This document shows positions 48,134 through 62,200 of a stretch of 64,000 bases of DNA, one piece after another. The stretch is from the NCBI RefSeq assembly GCF_021018805.1, contig NC_086256.1:9242032-9306031 (forward strand), written 5' to 3'. A model generated the notes under the pieces. That model was not told where the DNA came from. It made no database searches and worked only from the letters and a program-made list of their open reading frames with translations. Position 1 is the stretch's first letter. Every line of letters starts with the position of its first letter. The translations under genes and the position numbers were made by a program. The stretch is from Prinia subflava. Its lineage: Eukaryota; Chordata; Aves; Passeriformes; Cisticolidae.

Positions 48134-50216
48134 GCAGAAAAAAAAATCCACTATCAACATATTTTACAAACAAAGTTGCACTTTGGTGTTGGGTGAGTTT
48201 TCCTCCTCACCCCTTTCCCCTGGACAGCGATGCATGGGAAACCAGAAGAACCAGCCCCTGCCCTTTTGATTGTGTGCAGACACACTTCCCAGATATGCCA
48301 GCCTGCACCAGTTCCAGGCAGGATGGGGTTCTATTTTCCACCACTAACTTGCCAACTTTGTGCTGAAAACCAGTAGCACCCTGCCCTCCGGCAGGGGAAA
48401 CAAGTCTGTAGCTAGGGAGATCGCTCTGTGCAGACAATGCTTGATACAAAAGCTTTGGAGTTGTGACAATTGCTCTTTAGTTCTCATGCAATCACAGGAG
48501 AGAACCAACCCTCTTGACAGATGGAAGGCCAAAGCCAAGAGCTGAACCCCAACTGCACTGCAGCCATTTGTCAGCCACTCTGGAAGCAGCACCGCAGGCA
48601 GGAGGAGATGCTGCCTTCCCCAGTTCATCTATTTGACCCAGACCCAGGTTCTGCTCCACCTTTGGGCTTTCCAGTAACTTGAGCTCAGCTGATGGGGAAA
48701 TTCCCCTTTCCCTGCTACAACAACCAACATCAGCACTGGGAAGAAAAAAGGTATTTTTGCAAGTGAGGCCTGGTATCTGTCCTTTGTGGGGTTCAGTGAT
48801 GTTGCTACTGAGAGGAGAGGAGAAACTGAGGCTTGTAAGAGCAATGTGGCAGATAAATCCTAGCCCTTGCTGTATCCTGAGGGAGCAACTGGCTTAGCCA
48901 AAAACCAAACACTCTAGAGAAGGCATGTGTTTCCATTTACCAGCAGCCAAATGTGAGAAAACAGGAGCAGGTGTAATTACATGAAGACAATTTTGAGGCA
49001 AGGGCACCAAAAGATTCTCTGTTTTACACTCAGAGGCTCTGGTCTATGGGTTTCCTTGAGAGGCCCTAAGAGCCTTGGACAGTCTACAGCAGTGATATTC
49101 TGAGGCAAAAGTGCAGAATCTAATCAGCATAACACCAAGAAACGGAGGGGGAGGAAGGCACCTACATCCAAGATCTGTCCTTATGACAAGACACCAACTG
49201 GCTCAAAAGACCAACATCACAAAGTAGAGGAGCTTTGACCTTGCATAGCACAGGAGAGAGAGCAAAATACCAGTTTTGTACAATAACTTCCAGCAATCAG
49301 ATGCTAGAAGCAAAATGGGAGGTACCTGAGGAAAGGCTTGTGTTAGCCCAGGCAGGGAAATGGACTAGAGCATTTACTGGGCCTGGGAAAGGAGTTTACA
49401 CATATGCCAAGAGCTTCAAGTGTAGGAGACACGGTTTCCTAATTTTGGTGAGACCAAATTAGTGTGTCTAGTTGGCAATAGAGTGAGTCCTACCAAGCTC
49501 AGTTAAGCTAACATTGTGTTCATTTTCCTCCCAGCAACTTCAAAGCAACATCAAGTAGCAGGGGCACTTCTCCAGTGGCCACAAAATTGTTTTCTCTGGT
49601 TAAAGAGAAAGGGTATGCATCTAGGAAGGAAGAAGAGTAGTCTTTTATCCTTCTGGTAGGTGTTGCAGGATGGGTAATGCCAATCCTGGGACTAAAGCTG
49701 AAACAAGAACAAAAAAAAGTGCAAGAAAACCCCCCAAACAAACAACCTTAAAAATACAGAACAAGAGGGAGCCCAAGAGAACTGATTTCCACATCCTTGG
49801 CTTCCTCAGAAAACAGCAGTTCCTTTGCTGGCACTGTGCTACACCACCAGTGTTAAGAGCCCTAGTCTGGATCACTTGCCCACCTCCTTTGAAGGCAGCA
49901 GCCACCAAGATGAACACAAGAGATCCATGCAGAACACCAAGGCAAAGGCCATCCTGGCTAATTGGTTGCCACACTAAAAGGAGGAGACACCTCTTCAGGT
50001 GTTGCTTTGAGGAGAGCCTGGAGAAAAGGGTCAGACTTGGGCTCTGATTTGCAGCATAGAAACTTCAACACTGAACTATTTAAACTGTCTAAAATCAAAA
50101 ACCATCTGAAAAAGATCTTTCAGTTGTGTGCAAATCACAGCCCCTCATTCCTCAGCAGATCGTCTGGGACCAAGTCCTCAAGGTCTTTTCCTCTGGGCAG
50201 TGGATAGCTTGGTTGC
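48134..50216 (-). other. Probable 3' UTR of the mucin-like gene
   Basis: This stretch runs from the TAG stop to the candidate AATAAA and contains no recognised gene or repeat. Its assignment as UTR depends on that signal being used. Confidence 0.4.
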
Positions 50217-53200
50217 CTAGTAGCTGTAGAGGGAGAGAGGGGTGTCCTCCATCATGTCATCCTAGAAGCAGAGAAGAGGGTGCTTTAATGAGATGTCTGC
50301 ACAATGGCATCATGGTCGCAGCCTGGGAGACTGCTGTGCAGGCAGCACAGCTTTCTCAGCCACAGTGTGGCCTCTGCCCAGCCATCCACCTAAATGCTGT
50401 CACTGTGCAGTTCCTGGATCTTTGAACTGTCAGTCTCCCTCCTGCTGCAGCATTTGGAGAGAAGAGGTGTGTGCAGGAACTGCCTGCCTGCTGCAGGGAT
50501 GTGGAAAACTCTGGCTGTTGAAAACTCCACTCAGCTTGAAACAGCATCAGCTTGCTTGCTAGCTGCAGTACTCTTCTATGCCAGAAAGTCCAGGGAATTA
50601 TTTGCAGCTTCCCCAGAGGTAGTCCAGCCTCTGGAACCCTCATATATTTTTATATTCACAAAGGGTCAATTACAGACAGATAGACAACCTCCCTGGAACA
50701 GAGCATAAAATCTGCTTTGTCATAGTTACAAAGCAAATATATCAGAAAACAGGAGGAGAGGTTAGGAAGGTGTCATTTCAGGACAAGCCTGGATGGAGCT
50801 CTCCTTCCTCTCTCTAACCTCTCAGCATTCCCCTGCAGAGTGAGGGGAAGGCAGAGAGCTTCTTTAGTACCCAGCCTTGAGACTTGCTGTCTTGATTCAA
50901 ACCTTGGATGGAAGTAGAGGGACCTAAGGAGGAACAGGAGTGTGTGATCAGCATTGGTGCTGCTGCAAACACCCCAAGCATTGCTAATGCAGTAGGAGGA
51001 GAACTGCAAAGCAGTCAGTGGCAGGCCAGCCCACGCCAGGCTGGGCTGAGGCTCCACTCACCATGGGCAGGTCCTGCAGGCGCCGGAACTCCATGCGGTT
51101 GTGGTGCTGGCGGTAGCGCAAGAAGCCCACCAGGCCCAGGATGCCCACCATGACAATGAAGACGGAGATCACGGTGATCACCAAGGGATCAGCCCTCGTT
51201 TTACCAGCCAGATTGGGTAGCTCTGCAAGGAGACCAAGGGAATGAGGTCAAAGGAGAGTCTTTGAGGGCTGGAACAGCAAAGCTTTGTCTTCTCTGGTTC
51301 TGCTCAGTAGAACCAAGAGGCAATTTGAGGTAGCTCCAGCCCTTTGCCATGTTTTGAGAGAACAGGTACAAAACAATTACAGAATCTATTAGGCTGGTAA
51401 AGACCTCTGTGATTATCAGTCCAACCTATGACCTAACACCATCTTGTCAACTAGACCACGGCACTGAGTGCCACATCCAGTCTTTCCTTAAACACCTCCA
51501 GGGATGGTGACCCCACCACCTCCCTGGGCAGCCCATTAAAAGCAGAACATTTACCTGAATTCTCATCATCACCAACATCCACCACAGAAGCCTTCTCATG
51601 CCTGGACTCCAATGTCTGTGCCAGTGTGGGTGTGCTGGTGGGGATGGCAGCTGTGCTGGCAGACGTGGAGCTGGTCATGAGGGGTGTCACTGTCACAGTA
51701 CCAGAGGCAGTAGCTAAGGACGTGCTCCCTACAGTGGAGATGGGAGCAGAGGAAGGTCTGGGCTCCACAGTGCTCTCCTCTGTGGCACCCACAGGGCTCG
51801 TTCCTGGCTTGGTTTCAGACCTCGCTGCTGTGGGCTCCAGGGTGTGCCCATCAAAAAGCCCTGACTGAGAGCTGTTAGCTGTTGCTGCAAAATAGGAACA
51901 AGCAGTTATTTCAAAGGATCCAGTGCAAGCATACTGTTCTGTGGGACTGGACAAGATAGAACAAGACTGTAAGGAAGACTGCTGGGACTATAGGAATAGC
52001 AGCTTATTGTCAGTCCTTTGGAAAACAAGCAGGACCTTTAGCACAGCCACAGCTGAGCCACACTATAACCCACAGTGCTTAGAAAGTCCTCTCAGTTTTC
52101 ATATGTGCCAATCTGCAATGTCAGCCAACCTCAGCTGAGCCCACAAGGCTGTCCTTGGGGACAAAGGACAAGTAGACAAGCTTAAACAACTCTACACAGC
52201 TGGGGATCACCCCAGAGCAAGACACTGGGAAAGGCCTCTCATCCCTCCTTACAAGGAGCACAAAGGGAGCTGCCCAGGGACTGGGTAGCAGCATCCCCTG
52301 AGGCTGTGTCAGTGGGCACAGAACAGCAGGACCGTGTGACACAAGCCAGGGAAAACAATGCAGTTGTGCATGAACACGATGCAAATCAGTGATCAATCAG
52401 TATCTGCCTTGCATTAGGGTGTGTGACAGCCTGGCAGGCCCCAAGATGGACAAAATTGGGATTGCAGACCCTATAGCCAGTCCCCATGCTTCCCAGAGGG
52501 GTAGGGTTTCCTGTGGTTGCCCAGGGATGGAGGAGCTGTCACTTGTCCTTGCCCATCCCCATGTTTTGTGTAAAGAGAGGGTGTGCTCCTCCAGGGAGGC
52601 TCCCATTGAGCCCCCAGCCCTGAAGCTAGAAAGGTCCTGCAGGGCAGTGCTGCTAAGGAATGTTGTTTCAGATTAGATATATGGGGGATGTCCCTGCACA
52701 CCATCAATGTCCTCATCAGAAAGCAGCTAGCACAATTAATACCAAAACTAATGACGTTTGCAAAGAGGATGCTGAACTAACATCTCTGCAAATCAGTTGC
52801 ACTGAACTGGCTCTGCTTAATGTCTCATTCCCTTCTTCTCCCTCTCTCCAGTTCCCAGGAAAGTGCTCAGACATTTCCAGGTTGTGCATCCTTGAGGCAG
52901 AACTTTGTGCACGGGCAGTAAAGGCAAAACCTCACCTGGCACAGTGTTCAGAGGAGGTGTGGGGGTTGCATCATCCCTTTCTTCAGTTGTGCTGAAAGGC
53001 TCTGTGGCTTCATGGCTGGGCTGGTTTTCTTCCAGAGTGCTGGCAGTCAAGGCAGGGGAGGGGATTTCAGTGCTGCTGTTGGCTGACAAGCTCATGTTGT
53101 CATGCTCAGGATGTGTAACTGTGATATTCCCAGGACTGGCAGTGGTAGAAGCCTGCTGTCTCTCTTCCTTGGAGCCTGCCATGGGGGTGGTGGGGATGAA

Positions 53201-56200
53201 GGCATCGTCCTCCTCTGTAGCGTGGGGCCCAGTGCTGCTGAGTGTTGCAGCAGTCAAGTTTTTCTCCAGGCTTGTCTGAGGAATGGCACTAGTCACTGGA
53301 CTGAACTCAGAGGCTTCCCTTGGCTGATGCAAGGTTAGCACTGTGCTAGGAAAAGGTGATGGTGACACCGAGGCCTCTTCTGACCCTGCTGTCTTCTGAC
53401 CCTCTCCTGTGGGACAGAGAAGTTTGTTAGAGATCCCACAGTGAGAGAAGAAACAGGGGAAGGACAGAAACAGAACTCCTTTATCCCTTTAATTCCAACT
53501 CCAGCACAGGTTCACACTTGGGAAAAGGACTCAAACAGCTCCTCTGTCTTCCTGATCTTTGAGGCAGGGACCTGTTCTAGGGGACTTTTCCCTTACCCTC
53601 CTCTCCCTCAAGTCCTGTGCTGTTGTTCTCTAGGGTCAGCATCACCAATCCCTCTATCCTCAGCCAACTTTTAAACTTTTTTAGAGGATTTGGGTTTGTT
53701 GGAAATATCACCTGAGACCTGATTCTGTAAGAAATTTAGATAAAGTCTTTTTTGGTTCATTGAGAAACAGTCAAAAGTAGTGCTCAAAAAACACAAATGA
53801 GGAAAATGTGCAACAAGACTCTCTAGCTCCTCTGGCCCAAAGAAGTGGAGAAAAGTGATAATTAATAAGACTGCACATGGCAAGGGTAAAGCATATATAT
53901 ATATATATACCTTAGTAGTAGTGTGGGATTCTGCTGGAGGGGAAGGTGAAATGGGTAGACAGAGTACTCCAGCTAACAGGGCTGGGGTGTGCTTTAGGAG
54001 CTTCATGAGCTGTTTATGAACACATCACCACCGTGATGTACAGCTGTTGTCATAGAAATGAGGAGCTATTCAGGCTCCCACTGCAGCGAAAAGGGGCAGC
54101 TTCCCTGAAGGGAACCTGCAGCAACCAAGGATCCCCCAGATCCACAGCTGCTAGACAGTGTGACACATACAGGAGGAGGAAAACCACAAGGCTCTTACAC
54201 TGCCTGTTCATTAACACAGATCCTGTGATGGTTTTTCAGGGTATAAACAGGAAGAAAACAGAGAAATGTAGCCACATTAGGGTGGACTCTCCAATTTAAA
54301 AACATCTCATAGTCAATATTTGGACAATTTCCGTTAAAGATTCTATCCAAGCCACAGAGGACTGATGAGCTAACTGCAGAAAAAAATAAAGGTACTGAAG
54401 CAAATCTATCATCATGCCCCTTCTCTCCAAAGTGAAGAAACATCCAAAGCAGATGCTATCAGCAAGAAACATTCATCTACCAGCAAAACAGCCCATTCTC
54501 AAACTGTTTTGGGAAAATTTCAGCAGTTTTAAAAAGCTCTTCACAACAGACAGAGTTATCAGAGCTCTTCTCCAGCTACAGCACTTAAGAGGCCCTAAAA
54601 AAAGACACAATACATGGCTCTCTCAAGACCTTTGCAGTACCCTGACCAGCTGGAGAATTCAAAACCCTGGAGCAGCCTGATGGAGCTGTGCTTCCCCGGC
54701 CCGGGGCCCCAGTCCCAGGAGGGCTCCTGCAGGGATGCACAACCCTGCTCAGCACATTCAGAGAACAGGCTCTCCCAGGGAACCCCAGCTTAAACTTAAA
54801 CAAGACCAAAGGCCTAAGCCATGCTCTCTTTGGCCTCGCCTGGATCCAGATGTGCACGGCCAGAAAATGCCTCCAAATAGAGCGAGCCACTCTGCCATGG
54901 AGCTCAGGTGTAGGATACTCCAATGACACCCGCAAGGAAAAGAGCTGAGCGCTGGCTTTCCTGGGACCAGCACCAAAAGGCACCGGTGTGAATGTGACAA
55001 TTTCCAGCCCTAAACGCAGCGCTGCTCTTCAGCACGGGGTGGGATCCCAGCAGCTCCGGGTGCCGGCTGGGCGCTGGCGGACGCTTGCACAGTAAACACC
55101 CAGCTACCTGCCCCTCCACAGAGACACAGAGCCGTGCTGTCACTGCGGGGTAAACAGGAAAGGTGGTGGCCAGGTGCCTGGCCAGTGGCAAGGCTGGCTA
55201 TGTGCCGCTCTGAATAGCTGGCCTGTGCCTGGGACAGCCTCCCACAGGGTGGCAAGTCATGACTTGAGTCATGCAGAGGAAAGATTTGTGGAGAGCTGTC
55301 TTGCACAAAGGCCTGAGCAACTGTGAAACCATTATGCAGTTTCTGAATAGGAAAGTAATAGGCAAGATGGGTGCTAATGTCTTTACAAGCACCTGGATGG
55401 GTGAGGCTCTTTAGGAGAAAATGGGTCTTAATGTCTCTACCAAGCTCCAGATGCAGAGTTCATTGCAGAACCCAGACGGTTTGATTACAGTTTAAACTCC
55501 TGAATTTAGAGGTGTTAGACAAATGGGTCCGTGCAAAGTCTATTGCAGAGCCCAGACAGTCTGAACTTCTGGTGGGTTTGCAGAACCCAGATAGCCTGAA
55601 CTTCTGAACTTTGGGGGGAAATGGGTGATTTTACGCACAAAAGTCAGAGGGAAGGCAGATGATCCCTCTCCACATGTCAAGAACTGGTATCCCTGCCACG
55701 AGGTGCTGTGGGACAAGAGGGCTTGCGGGGACAAGCAGCTCTCCCCACCCCGCTGCATGCACAGCTTCCTGCTGTCTGCAAGAGGGAAAGCTGGTGGGAT
55801 TGGCGTTTCCCTAAGCTCTTCTCTCCAAGAAGCCACTTGGCTTCTTCCCACAAAATTATCTGGTGTCCATCACTGCAAAACGACGTGATTCCCGGATGGA
55901 TGGGCCGCTCTGGCTCTGGTGTAACACAGCACTATGGTGTGTGAAACCTGGTTTGTAGAGAATTGCTGAGATTTTAAATTGGCAGGTGAGGAACAAGGGA
56001 CTCGATTTGAGTATGGCAAGTGTTGATGGCACCTCAATTAGCAAATCATCCAGCCCAGCACATCACAGCACACCCAGCTCAGGAAACAAAGGAGAGCCTG
56101 AAAAAAGGAGAGCCTAATCCAGACTAACACAAAAATTCAAGACATTAAGAGATGATGGTCGGAAGACAGAGAAAGCAAGAGCCTTAAAATGGCCCAGGAA

Positions 56201-59200
56201 ACAAAGGACTGAGCAAATCCTGATCACCTGGGGACAGGCAGACAAAAGATTCCCATCACCCATCTGTCAGCTCCTAAGGGGTAAGGGCACATCCAAAGTC
56301 AGCAGTCACCAAGCAAAGCACCTGGGGAAATCCCCCAGAGGTGCAAATTGTTCCTTGTGAGCTGTAGGCGTCAAAAGGCACAAGCGCTGAGTTTTACTTC
56401 AGTTTTAGTTTAAAATAAAAACACTCCTACAAAGGGCCTTGCTGCAATGCTTTGTTTGCCAGTTTTATCATCCATCCAAAAGGGCAATCCCCATTTCAGA
56501 GGGGAGAGCAGAGCACTGCTGCTGGGGGAGACCCAGCAAACCCCTCACGGGCTGGGATCCCCGGCGGTCCAGCTCCTGGTCTGCCCTGGAGCTTGGTACC
56601 CAACAGGTTGGAAAATATCCAGGTCCAGTGCAGTTGTTGCTGCCCCAGTCTCTGGGTGCTGATGGTTTTAGCTGTTTATCGGTTACCTAGAGAAAATGCA
56701 GGTCAGAGCTCGTTCCTCTGGCGTCTTCCTGGAGCAGCTCTGCTTCCTGCACCACATGCCAGGAAAGCCATGGCTGCACTGCCTAAGGCATCGCCCTCAC
56801 CAGCTTCAGGAGACAAGAGGGAACCTTCTTGTTTCAGATGCAAATAGAAAGGGTTAGAGTGAATGCTTCACCTTTTCTGTGATTCTCCAAGACATGGTAG
56901 TTGCAGCACCCCAGGACAGCTGGTAAAGGTGGATCCATAGCAAAGCAGCTACGACTGTCCCAGGATCTGTAAGCAAGACCTCTGACCATAAAAATATCTG
57001 TTTCCCTGATAGGAGACCAAGGGTGAGCTTGCTTTGGTTACACTGAGGTGCCTGCTAAGCAGAGCTGCTCCCCTGGCTACAGCCCCACTCCTGCCCTGTG
57101 TCTGTGCTAACCTCCAGGCTCAGCCTGTGCGTGGTGAGAACCAGAGATCCCAGACCACATTAGGGCAGGGCTGGGGGATTTGGAGCAGCAGCTCCCATCA
57201 GACCGTGCTGACTGCAGTGACCTCTGTCTGGGAAACAAGAGGGGCAAAGGAAGAGAGTGGTCCCAGGGGAGGAGAGATGCAGTCAACCAAGAAGCAGCCC
57301 CTGCCTTGGACAAGGGTGGGAAACACTCCCAGTTCCTTGGGGGAAGGGAGGGCTCTGAACATCAGCCCACAGCTTCGACCCCTCCCCAGCACTGTCTGAC
57401 AACACTGAGGGACATCCACACATCAACCCAAGCTCCCAACTCCAGATCAGACATGGTAAAATGATGCTATAACAGAGAGGAGTGAAGGAAGCCAGCTCTG
57501 CAGGAAACGGGGCCTGTCCTGCCTTGTGCTCCCTGCCCAAGATGCAGGGCTGGGGCCAAGCAAGGGGCTGAGGAAGGTTTGCACAAGCAGCAGAGAGACA
57601 CTGCTGTGCCAGGATAGTCACAGAGTGGGGACTGTGGTGTCCATCCTCTGCCACAGCAGCCACTTCACCATGTATTTGCTTCTCAGAATAAAACAATGAC
57701 AGAACAGGGCCTCAGCTAGACAAACCCCTCAACAAAGCTTCTGCCACAACCCTCCAGCTGCTTTCAGCAGCATCCTCTGCACCCTCCTTCCTGTCTGACA
57801 GAAACAGCAGCCTGACCTCCCCAAAGGTCACCACCGACCCAGCTCCAATCCATATGCGTGAACACTTTTTAGAGTCCCAGGTGAGAGCTAAGCACAAAGA
57901 TGAGAAGGATTCACCAGGATTTCAGAGAAAGTGCCCATGGGAGCAGGACTCCCTGGTGTGGATGTATGCTCCTGCACAGGCTGTCACTGTCTGATAGCAC
58001 CTCACTTAAATCAGCTTCCTACAGAATGCATGTCAAACCACTGCTCTGATTCATTGAAAAGGCACCCAAACCCTTCTACAGTGCTATTTTGGTGCACTAA
58101 ATGAATTCAATTACCATTTAAGTGTAAAAGCTCCATTTGCAAACAGCCTAGTAAAATGGAAAAATACAATGTTTAAAAAATAACAGCAAAAACTGTAACC
58201 TGTATGTATCAAAGCAGTTATATCTTATTGCTTAGCAAACTACTTCATTAAGTGTAGAAATTATCTTTTGTTGCCAGTTATTACATTTTATGGTTACCAA
58301 CCAATGGTAATTAGACAATCTCTTAAAGGAAAAAAAGCTTGAATATAAATGCAAATAAAACCATATAGTGAGACTTAAAACCAAGCTCTTAATTTCATTT
58401 AAAAGCAGAACTAGAATAGCTCTTGATAAGATACTAGCTGAGCCTGATCTCTTTTCCTGGAATAATAATTAAAAAAACCAAACAAGTGGCAGAAGAGATT
58501 TCTGGAGCCCTTCAGGAAGGTTCCAGATGCACCCAGGGATGCTGTAGAGCAAACACCCTCATTGTGATGAAGCAAGCTCAGATACAGGTTTCGGCACAAG
58601 GGGCAACTGCTTTGTAAACTCAGCTCCAGCTGGATACCTTGCAGGACCTCGATGGAGGCAGGATGCACAGGCTCCAGTGCTCTCCCTGCCAGGGCTGATG
58701 CCCAGACTGTCCCCATCCTGGCTGAGAGAGGCTCAACAGACTCTCCCTGCTGCAAGGAGTCCAGGTGGGAGATGTAGGCACAGATCCGACCTTGGAGCCT
58801 GCTTGGGGCCCACAGTGAAGCTCTTCATGGCAGCAGTTTAATCCATTGCACCCCTCGTGGCCTCTGTGAGCTGCTCTGCAGGCATCAAAACTGGGGGTGC
58901 TGAACTGGGGGTGCTGAGCACCCAGATCAGCCCTGCAGGGCTGCCAGGGCAGGCACGCTGCAAAGCAAGGGCTGAGGTAAGGGACAGGAATAGAAAGCAG
59001 CTCTCCTGACTGAGGAGGCAGGTGGCCACGAGCAGAGCACGAGACAGGGGCAGATTAGATATGGGGTGCTGAGCGAGTGTGGCACTGGGGAGGGACAGCC
59101 CAGCACCCGACCTGCCCAGGCAGGCAGGAAGGTGCCTGCTCAGGGCATCTGTGGATACCGGGCTTGAACCACGGGGAAACAAAAAGGGGAGGCGGTGCTA

Positions 59201-62200
59201 CCACCTTGACAGATGGCACTGCGTTGGGAACCAAGACAACCAGCCAATGTGGCATGGCAGAGCAGGGCAGAGCAAGAGTTGCAGGAACAGGGATGAGCAG
59301 CCCTGGAAACAGCACTATAAATGCCAAGCACAGGTACTTCAGTACTAGGAAAACCCATAAAACAGCACAGAAACAGCACAGCCCAGAGCACACAGTAGTA
59401 GGGCAGCACCAGCCCAGTCACTACCTGCAAGAACTGCATCCCAGGCTGTCACACTTCACCTGGCCCTGCCATATGAGATCTTCCTCACCCAGCCAGGGGA
59501 GAGAAATGCAAAAACTTCTTCCCTACAGGTTTGCAGGAAGCTCCATCACTGATCCCCCATTTGGAGGTAAGGGGCTAATTCCAAATTTCTGTGGCAGGGA
59601 AAAGGGAGAGCAGGCTGCCTTGCTCAGCTATTGCTGTCAGAGCAGCCAGTTATTTTCCACAGGCCACATACAGCTTGGCAGGAAGGTGCCTGGGAGACTC
59701 CCATGATGTCTGGTTTTGTTCCTCAGTAGGGGACTAGACAGTGGTGAAGACCCCTTTGCCCAGAAGCAGCCGGGCACACCCATGGCATGCACAGCATGGG
59801 AAGCCTGCCCCTCTCTCGGGTTGTGTAACCCCAGTAATACAGCAACAGCAGGGAGCTCTGGCATCAGACAGCCTGGCCCTGCTTACCTCAGGAGTCACAG
59901 CTGCTGTGGAGGAAGCATTACCATCATTAGGAGAAAATAATTAGCCACTTGTCTTAATAGCAGCCCCATGTTAGCAGGGAGCCTACTCTTCAGTGCAGTG
60001 TGACATGAACTGGGGAAAGTTTGGACATCAGGAAGACTGCCCAGGCCTGAGCAGCCCCCAGGTCCTTGCAGCTGTGTAACTGCTGGTTCCATGGGCTGTG
60101 AGGCTTGGAGGATGCATCCTGTCTTGCCCTGGGCAGCCCTACAGGGCTCAGGATGTGATCCCAGACCTCAGGGGCACTGAGCCCTATGAAAGCTGCCCCA
60201 GAAGACCTGGTGGAGATGACTACAGACCTATGGAAAACCCTGCAGCAAGAACTGTGACTGCCCACCCAGAGGGTCTTGGTGGGAAGGAATGATGGACAGA
60301 GGGTTCTGTGCTTTAGGTTGTCCCTGCTCCCCTTTGTCTGGAGGGATGGGGCCAAGCGAGCTGAAGGAGATGAGTGCTTTGCCCTTGCCCAGCAGGTCAA
60401 CCCTTCTTGCAAGGGTAGCAGGGAGACAAGGCCCACTCTGCCCCTGGGGTTGAGGGAAAAGCATGTGTAGAAATGGCAGCAAAGACTGATGGCATGACAT
60501 GAAAGGTTGGGCTGGGAGTGCAGGGTCACACAGCTGAAGGAAACACCCAGAGGAGAGGACCCAGCTGTGGCTCAGTTGTGGGTGCAGCAGAGCTGGAGCT
60601 GTCCTGTCAGGGTGGGGCCAAGTCCATCCACGTGTCCTTGCCCTGGGCAAACTAAAGGAAAAATATCACGGAAAATCAGCAGTGGGAGCCTGAAGCAGAC
60701 ACACTGCCTGCCTGTGTGCATGGCCCCGGTGGTGCCGACAGACAGGGCTTTATGTGCTCGTGCTGCTCCCAGCCCTGCACTGCTCTCACTGCTTGCAAGG
60801 CAGCTCGGCACGGGAGGGAAAGGCAGAAAAATGCCCAGACCAAAATTACTCGGGGTTTTATTTGTAAGGCTGATGGTGCTGGAGGAAGTGGATTTCCGCA
60901 GGCAGTGAAGAAAGGCTGCATTGAGAGGCTGGGGTGGGCAGAGCACAGGAGGCACAGCCTGAGCTCCTCCGAGGCCCTGCTGCAAACTTAGACAGGGAGT
61001 GCATGCTGCAGCAGGAGCAAAGGGAATCCCTGCTGGGAGCAGCTCACGGAGCTAGGACAAGCCCAGTTTCGGACAAATTTGTCTAGGGACTGCTGACTTC
61101 AGGGCCAACTCTGGGTGAACTGTTTCTCTCCCCCACTGCTGACCTGCTCAGATTTTCTGGTGTCTCCTTATGGGTTGTATGTGCTGTGGGGCATTTTATT
61201 ATTGGCGGCATCTCTTCCTCTATTTTCTATTTTCACAAAACATTTGCTCTTTCAACCACAGCTGGCGTTAGGTAACAAATTCAAAAGCTATTGAGGGCAA
61301 GGGCCAGATCAGCTGCATAGGTACCATTTCCTGAGACTGTGAAGAATTTTGGATTGGGACACTAAGCAACAAAGATCCCAGGAAAAAACTCAGTGCAATC
61401 TTAATTTCTGGTACATTCTGGCAGCTTGAGTCTTGGACTTTGCAGCAAGAAGGTTCCTATGAGCCAGCTGGGCCAAGGGGCTCCCTGGGGTTTCCCAGTG
61501 TGCCCAGATTGTGAGACACAGGGCCAGAAAACAGCCCCCGGCAGCTCAGAGCTCCTCCTCCTCCTCCTTTCAGCGGTGGAAATCCTGAGCCCTTCCTCTG
61601 CCGGTGGCTGGTCACCTCCCCACACCCCATCACTGCACAGCCACTCTCGTGTGGGGAGTGCAGCTTTGCCCACATAAAGGGCGCTGGTTTGGGACTGCTC
61701 CCAGTGCTCAGCCTCAAACCCAGCTAAACCGCATCCGACACCCAAAACCTCATCCTGAGTGCTACTCTCGCTGCTGGGGTTCAGCTCCACAAGCATCTAT
61801 TTTAGGGTTTTCCGAGCCCTAATTAGTCATAAGAAACTGAGTTTCTGTGTGTCAGCCCTGGTCTGTGTTGCTGCTGTCACGAACCTGGGATCTGATCAGG
61901 GTCTGGCCAAGGGTTTTTCTCAACCACAAAGAAGAAATACGTTTTGCTTCCTCCCTTGTACGCCGGGCAAGTCCCTAAATGCCACAGAGCCTTTGTCACT
62001 GCCAGAGTCACGGGGGAGGTGACAGCCCCCCGACTCGGGGCACACTCCAGCCACGCGGCAGAGCTCGGCGGTGTCGGTGAACGGGGCTGTCAGCGCCACG
62101 CTGCACACTGCGTGCGCCCACGTGGGGACGTGTTGATGCTAGAGCAGAGCCGAAATACGGCCCAGGAGAGTCTGCCTGGGCCCGGGGACCGGCTCCTGCT

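Noticed and set aside
52905..53279. 124-codon plus-strand frame opposite the mucin-like exon
   Set aside because: It is the complement of a Ser/Thr-rich coding exon that has proper splice borders on the minus strand.
59077..59706. 209-codon plus-strand open frame
   Set aside because: Compositionally ordinary, no signal peptide, domain or splice-consistent partners; other frames overlap it on both strands.
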